From contig JAKNDB010000054.1 in assembly GCA_024305405.1 (NCBI GenBank), forward strand, positions 620,001-684,000: 64,000 bases of DNA, given 5' to 3'. Of the stretch, positions 25,601-37,207 are shown piece by piece; the first letter of the stretch is position 1, and each line of letters opens with the position of its first letter. Source of the stretch: Dirofilaria immitis (lineage: Eukaryota > Nematoda > Chromadorea > Rhabditida > Onchocercidae). Under the pieces are notes generated by a model that saw only the letters and a list, made by a program, of their open reading frames with translations, was not told the origin of the DNA and made no database searches. A program made the translations under genes and the position numbers.

Positions 25601-26011
25601 AAAATGAAAAATGCGTTAAAAAAATTCTTACACAGCAAAAGTTATATTTATGGGATTTAAGTCAAAAAGAGACATATAGCAAAATTTTTGAAAAACTTAA
25701 ATAAGCAATACACCCTTAGAAAAAGCTGATTGTTTAGCAAATTTTTTCTACCATTTACAAATAAATACATCATTCTTGAAATCTTTACCGGATGTGATTT
25801 TTTTTAGGGAGGGAGGAAGGGACGATGATTTTTATTCTCGATAAATATTAACATAGTATGAGTAGCATGATGTATCGAGATTTTAACAATAACAATTTAC
25901 CTCCAACTGTAACCATCTAGAATCTTTGACATTAAGTAATTGTGACATAAGACCCGTTGATGAAGTACTACTTGCTGCTGCTGCTGCTGCGTTACTATTC
26001 TCATCGTACAT
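20108..26011 (-). CDS. mbl-1: muscleblind RNA-binding splicing regulator, 3' end open
   Basis: Five coding exons, right to left: 25901-26011, 25148-25270, 23531-23932, 21020-21355 and 20128-20290, all in phase. Together they give 378 residues from ATG at 26011. Residues 39-58 form a CCCH finger (C-X7-C-X6-C-X3-H) and 73-92 a second one of the same spacing, followed by the family signature [17 protein letters not shown]. The linkers are rich in Ala, Gln and Thr. The last exon carries [11 protein letters not shown], matching the KRPxxEK nuclear segment of MBNL proteins. The family binds YGCY/CUG-rich RNA in the nucleus and controls alternative splicing, poly(A) site use and RNA localisation. 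The end is uncertain. Reading through the last donor adds six residues and stops at 20108; splicing on would need an exon I could not find to the left. The tandem fingers and linker make the identity certain. Confidence 0.95.
20128..20290 (-). CDS. mbl-1: mbl-1 coding exon 5, KRP nuclear segment
   Basis: Starts after GGTTCCAG with [20 protein letters not shown] and ends [15 protein letters not shown] plus one base at the donor T|GTAAGT. If the donor is not used the frame adds CKYTLF and stops at 20108-20110. An internal CAG|GTACCA could serve as an alternative donor. Confidence 0.92.
20291..21019 (-). repeat. mbl-1 intron 4 with TG/TGTATG microsatellite
   Basis: Intron of about 730 bases between coding exons 5 and 4. 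Positions 20840-20992 are a plus-strand TGTATG hexamer run and then a pure TG run. Frames through it encode Val-Cys or His-Thr repeats and are not genes. Confidence 0.85.
21020..21355 (-). CDS. mbl-1: mbl-1 coding exon 4, alanine-rich linker
   Basis: 112 codons, phase 0 at both ends, acceptor CTTCCAG, donor GCG|GTACCA. Starts [17 protein letters not shown]. It holds three long Ala tracts, a [18 protein letters not shown] segment and a basic/acidic patch [11 protein letters not shown]. The Ala codons are mostly GCT and GCG on the sense strand, giving CUG runs in the RNA. Confidence 0.93.
21356..23530 (-). other. mbl-1 intron 3
   Basis: Intron of about 2.2 kb between exons 4 and 3, with a CA-rich patch (21409-21472), a GAAT run (22502-22532) and an AAT run (22580-22608). 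I saw no further exon in it, though alternatively spliced muscleblind exons could be missed by eye. Confidence 0.7.
23531..23932 (-). CDS. mbl-1: mbl-1 coding exon 3, zinc finger 2 and linker
   Basis: 134 codons, phase 0 at both ends. Begins [20 protein letters not shown], which completes finger 2, and continues through [13 protein letters not shown] into an Ala- and Gln-rich linker ([17 protein letters not shown]) with an aromatic patch ([14 protein letters not shown]). Donor GCG|GTTAGT. Confidence 0.97.
23933..25147 (-). other. mbl-1 intron 2
   Basis: Intron of about 1.2 kb between the exons that split zinc finger 2. AT-rich, no notable structure seen. Intron 1 (25271-25900, 630 bases) is similar. 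Confidence 0.75.
25148..25270 (-). CDS. mbl-1: mbl-1 coding exon 2, zinc finger 1
   Basis: 41 codons, phase 0 at both ends, acceptor ATTTCAG, donor AAG|GTTTAT. Encodes [20 protein letters not shown] and then [21 protein letters not shown], that is, all of finger 1 and the first Cys of finger 2. Confidence 0.97.
25901..26011 (-). CDS. mbl-1: mbl-1 first coding exon
   Basis: Encodes [20 protein letters not shown] to [12 protein letters not shown] (37 residues). The ATG lies 12 bases after an acceptor (TTTATTGCAG ending at 26024). The donor is GAG|GTAAAT. The acceptor implies either a 5' UTR exon to the right or SL trans-splicing. Confidence 0.95.
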
Positions 26012-26160
26012 GGCAATAAAATGCCTGCAATAAAACATTAATTATGATAACATCACCTTATCAGTTCAGTAAAAACGAATCACGAAACGTTATCATAACG
26101 ATAGGATGAAAAAATAATTTACAGTGTCACTTACAACAGAATTAGGAAAACAACCGTATT

Positions 26161-26324
26161 ATCATTATAATACAGCAAGAAAGTAACTGTATTCTTTCCC
26201 TATACCATCATTAAGATACAGCAAGAAAATTCTACTTTTTCTCCCGTGCCATCACTAAGATACGGTAAGAAAATCTTTTTTACTCCTACCAAGATATGGT
26301 AGGAAAGCAATCGTATTCTTTCCG
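26161..26324. repeat. degenerate 40-46-base tandem repeat upstream of mbl-1 exon 1
   Basis: About four degraded copies of a unit containing ATCAYTAAGATACRGYAAGA followed by a C/T-rich part (TTCTTTCCC…ACC). It lies 140-300 bases upstream, in the mbl-1 sense, of the acceptor before the start codon. Confidence 0.65.
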
Positions 26325-26880
26325 TTTTTCCTTTTTTTAGGAGAAAAATTATAGATTAATTATTTGAAATGTTTAAAATTCCTCTTTTATCATTGCTCAT
26401 TTCTTTTTGAACAAATATTTTTGAAGAATAATTTCACTTAAAAAAATAAAAAAACTAAAAAGAAAATGAAATTGTTATTTGCAAACAAATTTATATTATA
26501 AATAATGAGTTAATTAATTAATTAATTACATAATATGAATTATTAAAAAGAAAAAATTAAAAATAGATGAATAATAGGTAAGCAATTTACACATCAACAA
26601 CGATGAATCACTGCAAATATTTAAAAAAAAATTTGGCGAAAAATTCTTCAATTAATTTTTAAATTGATTTCTAATAGAAGTGAAGAAAAATGAGAGAAGG
26701 TCACGTATAAACCATATATATATACTTATTTATTACATGACCTTATCATTAATTAATACACAATCCAACTTATCTGTCTTTCTAACTCATTGATGAAAGA
26801 TGATATCCAATTAAATTTTTATCAAAAAATGACAATTCGGTAACTTCAATAAACATCTAGCAATTTTATAATCCGAAACA

Positions 26881-27128
26881 ACAAAATCACTAATTACCAA
26901 CAGGTAAGGAAGTAGAGAGGTAAATAGATAGATAGGTGGGCAGATAAATAAAAAAGGTAGACAGGTAGGTAGTAGACAGATACGTAAGTAATTAGGTAGA
27001 TAAGTAGTTAGGTAGGTAGGTAGCTAGGTAGACGGATAAGCAGATAAATAGATAGGTAGGTAAGTACGTATGTGGGTGGGTAGGCAGGTAGGTAGGTAGG
27101 TAGACGGATGGGTAGATAGATAGATATA
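26881..27128. repeat. TAGG/TAGA tetranucleotide microsatellite
   Basis: About 250 bases of imperfect GGTA and GATA units. The minus-strand frame encoding Tyr-Leu-Pro-Thr repeats is a by-product. Confidence 0.9.
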
Positions 27129-27194
27129 AAGCAGGGAAGTAGATATAGTTGCAGCTATACCATATATAAGTAAGTCTAAGGTAATAAATGTGTA

Positions 27195-27275
27195 TTGCAT
27201 GCAATGCTCTTTCCCTTATAGAGCATGCATTAGCAGCAAGCAATACAGAAGGCATGCAATGCATGCACTAGCATA
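27195..27275 (-). promoter_or_regulatory. cluster of TGCATG motifs upstream of mbl-1
   Basis: Four TGCATG words fall within about 80 bases on the minus (mbl-1 sense) strand, embedded in imperfect inverted copies of GCATTGCATGC. UGCAUG is the binding word of the RBFOX/FOX-1 family. If transcription of mbl-1 starts to the right, these would be in its first intron or 5' UTR. Function is inference. Confidence 0.35.
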
Positions 27276-27373
27276 TCACTTTTGGTGACATATTCATCAT
27301 CGGCGCCAAACCCTTCCAACCAGCTGCGTGTCTCCTATCGTCGCACTGTTTAAATAAGCCAGTTTTGGTGAAG

Positions 27374-28815
27374 TCTTCTCTCTCTCTCTCTCTCTCTTCC
27401 TCCCTCTCTTCTGTACGGTCATATGATTGTCTATGCTTATCTGTTTGTCTGTTTGTCTATTCTTTCTTTTTGTTCATCGTAATATTTACATGATTTAAAC
27501 GATGTCTCTTTTCTCTTTCTTATCCTCTCTGTATTCTTTTTCCGCGATTGAATTGATGAAGTAATTAAATTGACAGGATTTCTTCCAATCATTATCATAT
27601 AATGTGATTCGTTATCAGTTTAATTACGGAATGAATCCTAACTGATAATTGTATCATTCGATGATAATAATGTTCAATGAAAATAATTCGATCACTGAAA
27701 AATATTCCTTAACAATTCGAAAAGATAACGGTGATCAGATGAGAGTTAGATTAGGATAACGAAAAGAATGTAAACAAATAAACAAAGCTGGAGAAAAGAC
27801 AATGACAAACGCGAATTTTCCAATCGTTTAATTACAAAATCGAAATTATCATACCATTCTTATCATTTATCGATTTAATTTTCCAAATTCTAGAATATCG
27901 CTTTTTCATTTATCATTATCGATGATTATGAATCTGAAAATTAAGCATAAATGCATCCATTATTCCATAATATTAGCATTTTTACCGCTATAACGCGGGA
28001 TATCATTATTCTTATCTTCCATAGGATACTAATAAAAAAATCTTGAAAGGTAAAAGAATTATCCCAATGGAAGATATGTAAAAAGACACATATTATAAAA
28101 TGATCGTTGATAAGAATGTTTTTCTCGAAGTATTTCTCGAAGGGAATCCAAAAATATGCCAAAATAATTTTTGTTATTGGCCAATAATAAAAATTTGCAT
28201 TTTAGCCTAGCATAGAAATAGAAAATAAATTAATTTTTAAATTATTCTAATAATTCAATAAATTAATATAATGATATTTCTTTAAAAAAAAAAATCCATA
28301 GCAAAATAGGCTCATATAAATTTTATTAAAAAATAAATCATATAAATTTTATTAAAAATAAATCGAATAATAAATATAATCATTTATAGAATAATATATT
28401 GTTATCTTTTAATAGTAATCTAAAGGTGAAAGTTCATAAAGCGTTAAAATTCTTATGATACGATACTCATATTGAATTTTCCAACAAATTATAAAAAAAA
28501 ATTATTATAATGTTGCAAGTGAAATAGTTAAACGATTCTCGAGAATACGAAGTTAAAATTGTTCTCTTGAGATAGATAGATAGATAGATATGTGATTTTT
28601 TAGAAGGAAATAATATAAGCATTTACTTCGAACAACTGCCATTCAAAACAACTGTTATATATTTCAATTTTAACTTTTTCTTTTTCTTTTTTGAAAACAT
28701 TGTATATTTTCGTCTTCCGGTTACAGTCTTACAAAGTATAAATGAACTGAAAGAAATCGAATTTGAATGATAATGTTTATTATCAATTAAGAAATGATAT
28801 AACTCTCTCCCTTTT

Positions 28816-28846
<31 letters not shown>

Positions 28847-29600
28847 TTAAATCAATAGATAATAAAATTAATATGTTAATTATCGGCTAACGTTTGAATG
28901 ACATTTAATATTTATATGAATTATTTATATGTAACCATCATTTATAAGAGTTATTTCAATATTATCTAACTGAGCTTATCATCCAATTGAATAATACATT
29001 ATTGAACTTATCAGCAAAGTGATTGCTATTATTTTTTTTATATGATAAAAGTATTATAACAAATCTGTAATAGCTTTAGAATTATTCTATATATAGGATA
29101 TATTTTATCAAATAATTAGGTGAGATGACAGGTATATCCACTAATTTAAGATTCAGAATCTCATCTAAAATGATTGGAAAAATTTTTTGTAAGAAATGTT
29201 GAAATATTATTATTATAAGATATAGTAACGTGTATAAATTTAGGCTTTAGACTAGAAAAAGAAAACAGCCAAAGCATAGCCAAACATTAGCCAAGCATTT
29301 AGCCAAGAAATAATTTATTGGGACAAAAGAAAATGAATGGCTGTATCGTCGTTAAGCATAAACACAAAATTTTTCTGATGTGAAAAATGACTGAAAGGAA
29401 TTTATCAAAATGAATTGAATCGATTTTTGAAAAAGAAAATTTTTAGGGATGCAGATAACTTCCCCTTCTCTTTCTCTCTCCCTCTCTCTCTCTCTCCCTC
29501 TTTTCTCCTTTTTTTTCTTGTCTATTCAAAATCATTCGTCAATTTTGCCGTTTTTCTTTCTTTCTCTTTCTCTCTCTCTCCTTTTCTATTTCTCTTTGTC
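27374..29600. repeat. CT and GATA microsatellites in AT-rich non-coding DNA
   Basis: CT runs at 27374-27411, 28804-28847 and 29464-29595, and a GATA run at 28568-28589, separated by AT-rich sequence. No coding exon was recognised. Confidence 0.8.
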
Positions 29601-32052
29601 AATTGAGAGGGACAGAGAATGATATCGGCATTTCTTTTTTCTTTTTGCTCGATGATAATGGGTGAATTTTATCATTTGAAGAGCAATTTTTACCATTTAC
29701 AGCGATAAATGACGCATATCTCTGCGGATATGAGCTATTTATGCAACTTTACACCTTATTTTATCAATTAATATATCATTATTGTTACACTATCACTACC
29801 ACTATCGCTATTACTGCAAATTGATAGCTTATCATTACGAAATAATTAACTTAAAACTGATTAATCTGTAAACTAAATAGTCTATAAATTAATTAATCTA
29901 TCATTATAGACTAATTAAGTTAGAAACTGATTAACCTATCACTACAGTATGATTGATCTAGGAACTAATTAATCTATCATTATCATTATTATAGACTAAT
30001 TAACTTCCTAAAAATTGATTAGATTTTACTAAATTTTAATCGATCTAAAAGTTAATTAACCTGTCACTGCAAACTGTTTAGATTTATCACTAAAAATTGA
30101 TCATTATAAAAATTTATCATTAAAAATCTAATTTAAGATTTGAACACACAGACTAATATAAATAGTTTATAAGCTAACTATTGATAGCTTTGCTTTCTAT
30201 CATTTTCGATTTTTTCATTTAGCATAATCGTTATATCATTACTACTGTAATATTTCTTTTGAAGTTAATTTGATTTTTTTTTAGAATTTGATTCTAAAAA
30301 ATTTTATGCAAAATAAGCGACTAAATTATAAATATCGTTTGAATTGATTGATAAAATTTCAAAAAGAAAAAAATAATTTTTTTTTAATTAATAAAATGAT
30401 TAGAATAAACAATCGGAGAAGAACTATTTGACATCTGAAAATTAGAATTCGAAACTAATCATTGATAATAATACAGAAATGATTGTTGTTTGTATCTAAT
30501 TAATGAAAGATAGATAATTTTTATCGAATGATGAATTTATCGATTATTAAAAAAGAAGAAGGCCGCAATAAATGATAGCGCAATTTATCTGAAATGATTC
30601 TCAATTTAGTTGCAAATTTTCAAATTGAACAGAAAATAATTAAATAAACATATATGTAAATAGAATGTTTACTATTTTCTAAAAATATTTAAAAACTGCT
30701 AAATTAAAGAAACGATAGAAGATAATGTTATCGTATATTTCAGGTTATTTAATCTATTTTAGGTTATTTAAACAATGAATTTCTTGCTATCTGTGAAATA
30801 ACGATAAATCTCTTCCATGTGTTGTTGAAGAAGAAATTATGATCTAAAGATATCATTTAATAATCTGATATATATATATATGTAATCTAGTTCGTAACTT
30901 ATCATTAAACTTATCAATTAAAATTTATCACCAAAAATGATTGAAAATTCTGTTGCCCTCTTTTCCAATCGCAAAATATAGAACGAATAATATAAAAATT
31001 CTTTGCAATGAAGGGTGACAATAGAACAATCTAAAGTAATAATATGGTGCCAAGCTCTTAAACTTAAATAAATCAATACTTTTCGATATGCATAAAAATG
31101 GGAAGAAGAAAATTAACAATGATATTTAGTAAACTGATAAAAGATTATAACTGTTGGAAGAGTTATTTTAATAGTAGAAATTAATCTTAGATAATTGAAA
31201 TCTTATAAATATAAATATCGTAAAATCAATTTCAATATTATTCTATTAAGTGAAATAAAAAATAAAAGGTTACAGGGATGACCTATCATTTGATTAGGCT
31301 TAAACTATAAGAAGAATAATAAAAGTATTTTTAATTTAAAAAAAAAAGAATATATAATTCAGATTAAATTGGATAAATATGAACGATTATTTTATTATGA
31401 TCGAATAAGCATTGTTGCTTTTATATTGCAACATATAAAATGAGCTAGGCCATTTAAAAGAAGGCTATAGAAGGCCTAATTTTTTTTTTTTAATGTCTAA
31501 ATGCTATTCGTTGTTGCCTTTTAAATTGAAATTGAAGAAAGCATTCCCAATGAGACAAGAAATTGATAGGCTATAAGGGCAAAAACGAAGTGGAAAAAAA
31601 TTTTTAATTTTGTTTCGTTTAATTTTAACTTTTAGCAATTTTTACTAAATGCAAATGAATGCTTACTATATATATTCATATGGTCATAGATCGGAAGACT
31701 GTAAGATAACGAAGGTAGTTAATAAATAAAAATAGCCTGATCCTATGCCTAGAACGGATGATGTTTGAGAATGAGAACTATAACAATGATTTTTTTCAAA
31801 ATATAGAAGTTGTAACTTATGGAAGAAGTTGTAATTTAAGCCTAAACCTGCAAGAATAAAAATTGAACATTTCTTGTGCTACTAGATACTAACTAACTAA
31901 ATTACTTGGCTAAGTTGAGATGGATTGGATTGGATAGACAAAGTGTTATCATTGGTGGATGAAGGAAAGATCCACACTCCGGATTCCATGTCTCTTTCCT
32001 GTCATCTATATCGGAGAATATGCTATGCCTATGACTTATTGCCATGCCTATG
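29601..32052. other. AT-rich non-coding tract
   Basis: No gene, RNA or strong repeat was recognised. A stretch near 29790-30080 repeats the theme of TTAATCTATCATTATAGACTAATTAA-like words in degraded form, which may be old tandem duplication. Confidence 0.5.
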
Positions 32053-32172
32053 CTGCCATGACTATGGTTATGGTTGTGGCTATGGCTATGGCTATGGCTA
32101 TGGCTACAGCTATGGCTATGGCTATAGCTATGGTTATGGCTATGGCTATGGCTATAGTTATGGCTACAGCAA
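32053..32172. repeat. CTATGG hexanucleotide microsatellite
   Basis: About 20 units of CTATGG with ACA and ATA variants. One frame encodes a Tyr-Gly repeat within an ORF opening near 31925, but no signal peptide, splice context or conserved flank supports a gene. Confidence 0.9.
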
Positions 32173-32400
32173 CAACAACTCTATTTAAGCTATTTGTCTT
32201 TAAGGCTCTGCCTTCAAAACCTTTAGACAGCCAAGAATAAAAGTATGGAATTATAACTATCGGATGCTAGCCTTTCATTTCATAGATTGGTTTGAATGTT
32301 TGTTTCATCAGGAAAAGATAGGAGAGGACAAACTTTTTTTTTTTTGGAAGCGACTCACGACAATATCGAAGACAAGGTCGCTTTTTTTTAATTTAGCCAA

Positions 32401-32580
32401 GTGATGAGAAAGAGGAGGAAGAGGAGAGGAAGAGGAAGGGGAGAAGAAGGAGGAGGAAATGAAGGATCCTCCTCTTTATCATTAAAACTATCGACTACGG
32501 TAGCTAATAATTCTCTTCATCCTTCATCCTTCATCCTTCATCCTTCATCCTTCATCTTTCATCCTTCCATCTTTCCATCT
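32401..32580. repeat. purine run and CATCCTT heptamer repeat
   Basis: Positions 32405-32460 are almost all purine (AGG/AAG). Positions 32514-32580 are tandem copies of CATCCTT that degrade rightwards. Confidence 0.85.
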
Positions 32581-33042
32581 TCTGTCTTCTATCTTTTCTT
32601 TCCTCTTCTTCTGAAGCCAAAAAGAATCTATTGTTCTTAAGAATGCAATTGTTGCTATAACAACAAAACAGTTTGGATTATTTTTAAGCGGCGTTATATC
32701 GCAACATTTAAAAGTTTTGCAACCTTAATTAAATTAATGAATAGAATATATATATAGTATCGTACGATTCAAATGTAAAGTATAGGAAATTGGAAAGAAA
32801 AAAAATGGAAATTAGAATCCATTTGGTAAATCTTCATAATACTTCTCTGCTGTCTCCGTTCTTCTTCCTTCTTCCATCCTTCTCTTTCTCCTACAACACT
32901 TCTCTTTCTATGTATAACTTCGAGATATTGTGAATATTTATGGAATGGAGGAGAAAAAAAAATAAGGGAAGAAATTGAGCTGTAATGCAAATAGATTAGA
33001 AGTAAAGTGATTTGAAATTAGAAAATGGAATAATTGCGTCAA

Positions 33043-33169
33043 TTTCATCATCATCATCACTTCCATCATCATCATCATCATCATCACCACCATCATCATC
33101 ACCACCATCATCATCATCATCATCATCATCATCTTCATCATCATCATTATCATCGTCATCATCATCATT

Positions 33170-33236
<67 letters not shown>

Positions 33237-33241
33237 CCATC
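33043..33241. repeat. CAT/ATC trinucleotide microsatellite, about 200 bases
   Basis: Long ATC repeat with CAC and CGT interruptions. It produces poly-His, poly-Ser and poly-Met frames on both strands; these are not genes. Confidence 0.97.
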
Positions 33242-33676
33242 GTCACATCGTTACCACCATCAATTATTCATCGTTATCAATTATTGTCATCGCAGTTTTC
33301 ATCATCAATTATTCGTCATTATCAATGATTATCGTTGCGCCATCGTATTATCGTTATCAAATAAATATTATACCTTATGAATTCACGATAATCATCATTA
33401 TTTCAATAATGATTATCATTGCTATCATTATTACTATTATTAAATGAACATAACATCATTATTATAGTAAAGTGATAATTTTAACATATCATTAAAGTTC
33501 CATTATCTAACAACAAAAAAAAAAAGAAAAAATGGTTAGAGTGAAAATATCAATGTCAGTATATATCAATGCTATTTTTCGATAAGCAATATGTCTTTTA
33601 TTTTGTGGCCCGCCACCCACAAAATCCAATTCTTCATTGCTATTCTGTTCATTTTCTTTACGAATGTATTGATATA

Positions 33677-33880
33677 TATATATATTATGTTTGCGTATAT
33701 ATATATATATATATATATTATGTTTGCGTATATATATATATATGTGTGTCTATATGTATGTATAAATCTCGAAAAGATGACAATAATGATGACGATGATG
33801 ATGACGATGACGATAATGATAATGATAACGGTGACAATAATGATGATAATGATAATAATAATAATAATAACGATGGTGAT
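33677..33880. repeat. AT and GAT/AAT microsatellites
   Basis: Two AT runs, each followed by ATTATGTTTGCGT or a variant (33677-33745), then GATGAC and GATAAT units (33779-33880). The duplicated AT-run-plus-tail shows a local duplication. Confidence 0.85.
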
Positions 33881-34658
33881 GGGCAATATTAATAGCAATA
33901 GTAAACGAAGTGTGGACTATTTTGGGCATCGATTGCAAAATTGAAATGAAGCCCTTCTCATTTCATTATTACTAGTTTGGCTCAAACATACCTCTTCATC
34001 CTATTACATTGTCAATACTACAAATGATTTAATCAATTTATACGGAAATTATTTATAAACGTGAAAGTATTAGACGAAAAACGTAAACGTGTTACGTCAA
34101 ATATGCAAAGATTTTTATATTAATCGTAGTAGCAAATTATAATCTGAGAAATGTTAGCGTAAATATTTACTATGTTTATTAATATTTAGATAGATATATT
34201 ATTATGCATTGAATTTTTTTAAACGTGAAACACTAAACAAGATAGACGTAAGCTAAATTAAGCTGTATATTTATAACATTTCATATCTATAATTTATATC
34301 ATTATAGTAATAATGATAATTGATAAAATTTAGAAATTAGAAGACAAACATTGTAAACTATGTTTGTTGAATAATTTCGCTATGCTATTAGCAAAATACG
34401 TCCAAAAAAAACGTCATTCGAATACGTCACGTATGTTTAGTAAAAATTAACAAAAAAAAATTGTTATGTAATATGGAATAACTTTAAATATAATTGAAAT
34501 GGAAACGTTCTAGTGATATTTTAGTTATATTATATTTTTATTTTGCTATTTCTGAATCTATAAGATTCTGCACCTGTAATCTAATGATATCTGTATCTAC
34601 AATGTAGTGGAGTATCTGTACCTGTAATTTGTTTAAAAATAATAAATTTCAATATCAC

Positions 34659-34691
<33 letters not shown>

Positions 34692-34992
34692 TACACGCAC
34701 ACACACAGACACACATTATATATATCAATGTTTATAGCTGTTCATTTTAAACTGCATATATTTTTAATAAAATAATTTCAATGAATATTGTTACTTACAT
34801 AAGTAAGCTAAGAATTATAACTGATAATGTATCATTATGATAAAGATTAAGATTGCAGAAAACTTGAGTTATTTGATGAAGCTAAAAATCTATAGAAAAA
34901 GATCAATCAGTGGATCATTTAATTTGCTTACTTTGATTTGATTTGATTTGATTCGATTCGTCAATTCAACAATTCGAAAATTATATCCATTA

Positions 34993-35033
<41 letters not shown>

Positions 35034-37137
35034 CCTTGACGATTCTTTCAAGAAAATTCTTTTATAAATCAAATTATGAAAATTGCATAAAAGCGATTAA
35101 AATATTTCCTAACAATATGTTTAAGATTAATCGATCGAAAAGTTTATTAAATTCAATTTGAGAAATAATTTCAACAAATTTTAACTGAACAATTAGACAA
35201 ATTTTAAAATAATACTTTCAAAAGAGCGGGCAAAATTTTAAATATTCAGCTTATTCAGCATTTTTTTTATTAGGCCAAAAGAAAAAGAAAAAAAAGTGAA
35301 GCCTCAGATATATCATTCATTGCGTGCTTGATGAGTGACAGTATTCATTGAATTTTAATAGTAAAACAAGAGAAAAAAAAGCTCTAGACAAATTACCATA
35401 AGGCTATTAGAATCATCTCAATAAAGCTATCTTATATAAGCCTAGCTAGGCTTATTACTAACAAAGTCATTCTCTATGAAACACAAAACAACCAAAAATT
35501 TATAATAATTTTTTCTTTTTCTTTTTTCTTTCAAGACAAGAATTAAAGGCAAAAATATTGTGCTATCATTAAAATTATCTTATCATTATGATTGTTATCT
35601 TATCTCTGCTTTTCTGATCATTCCTATATCTTGGAACTAATTTCTGGATGAGATAACTAACAATGATAATATTAAATTTAAATGTTAAAAATCTCAAGAA
35701 TCGTTCAAATAGAATTATACTGGAAAAAAAAAATTATTAAAGATGTGAACTGACACGAAACGAAGTGTATCAGTGAGAAAATCATGATGGCATGAATGCA
35801 TCTGCAATTGATGCAAGGAGGAGTCTGTTCTCGACCTGTTCTGTCTGTTCTCGAAATAATAATAGAATGAACAAAATAGAAATAAAAAAAAAAAAACAAC
35901 GAAAAGAGGAAACCAACATTCATTGAAATTCTCAAACAATTTATCTAGTTGAATGAAATTCATAAATAGTTTCAAGAATTCGGCCTTTTTTATTTCTATT
36001 GAAAACGAATAGATATTTGATAAGTTGTGATAAAAGAGAAATGAAAAAAGAATATCATCAAGTTTAATACAAGAATTTTGTTAAAATAACATAAAACAGG
36101 TTGCACTAATACATTTTAAAATTTGAACAGAAGTTACTGATAAGAATGAATGATTAGTGTTTGCTAAAATTTTTATCATTTCATTTTGTTTTTTCCTTTT
36201 TTTAAAGATTTTAAAATTTCTTCGAGATTCTGAAATGTAAAAAATTAAATATAATAAATAAAATCTTTTAAAATTAAACAAGTGAATATATGATAATAAT
36301 GATCTTCTTATATTGATTTGTATGATATATGAATATTTTAATGTCATATAATTCAATGAAGGTTTATTGAAATTGTTAATATTTAATTAAATTTAAATTT
36401 CACAGTTACAACTTTTCAAATCTTTTTGTTAGCAAAATTAAATTGGTATTTATCATTCATTTAGCTATGTAATATTCAAATATTAAAATATTATATAATT
36501 TTTGAGAGATAATTTCAGAGAATAACTGAAGTGATAAGGAAGATATAAAATCCAAGATAAATTAATCATGAACAACAAATCTCTTAGACAAATAATCGGA
36601 CTGATAAAGATTGAAGAATTATCGAACAAAAAGATGGAAGAAAAAACATCTAAATGTCAAATGATCATATCGTAATATTATCATATCTCATATTCAATCA
36701 CTTATCAATACGCAATTATTATGTTATGAATGTAAACTCAACAAATATTATGTGTTTTTTTATAATTTCAAATATTGCACCGATATAGTAATTTTACTTA
36801 TAAACTAATCATTTTTTTTTTAGATTTAATACATTTTTTCCTCGAGACTCTTGATTTATGTAAATGCTTACGAAATCATTTGATTTTAAAAATTTTAAAT
36901 TGACCAGTCAATGATTGAAGAATTATCAAAGATATAATATGAACATTAATAAATTGATCATTTTGTAACTTTTATTCATAAATAATTTAACTAAATATAT
37001 TGGCTAAAGTTGCATTAATAGTTTTATGAAATGCATGAAGAAATAAATTACTAATAAATTTGTTATTATCAATAAAATTAATTTAATGAATAATCAATCT
37101 ATCCTATTTCATTTATGCATTTCAAATATATACATAA
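33881..37137. repeat. AT-rich tract with CA and GAT runs
   Basis: Contains a CA run at 34661-34715 and a GAT run at 34993-35032. The rest is AT-rich without a recognisable gene. Confidence 0.7.

Positions 37138-37205
<68 letters not shown>
37138..37205. repeat. TA dinucleotide run
   Basis: About 30 TA units, nearly perfect. A GA-rich run follows at 37362-37412. Confidence 0.95.

Positions 37206-37207
<2 letters not shown>

Noticed and set aside
31925..32240. Tyr-Gly-rich ORF resembling a GYG-type antimicrobial or structural peptide
   Set aside because: The YG repeat is a CTATGG hexamer microsatellite read in one frame; other frames are equally open, and there is no signal peptide or ATG start in that frame.
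33012..33447. ORFs encoding long poly-His, poly-Ser and poly-Met proteins
   Set aside because: They are the three frames of one ATC trinucleotide microsatellite; there are no splice sites and no flanking domain.
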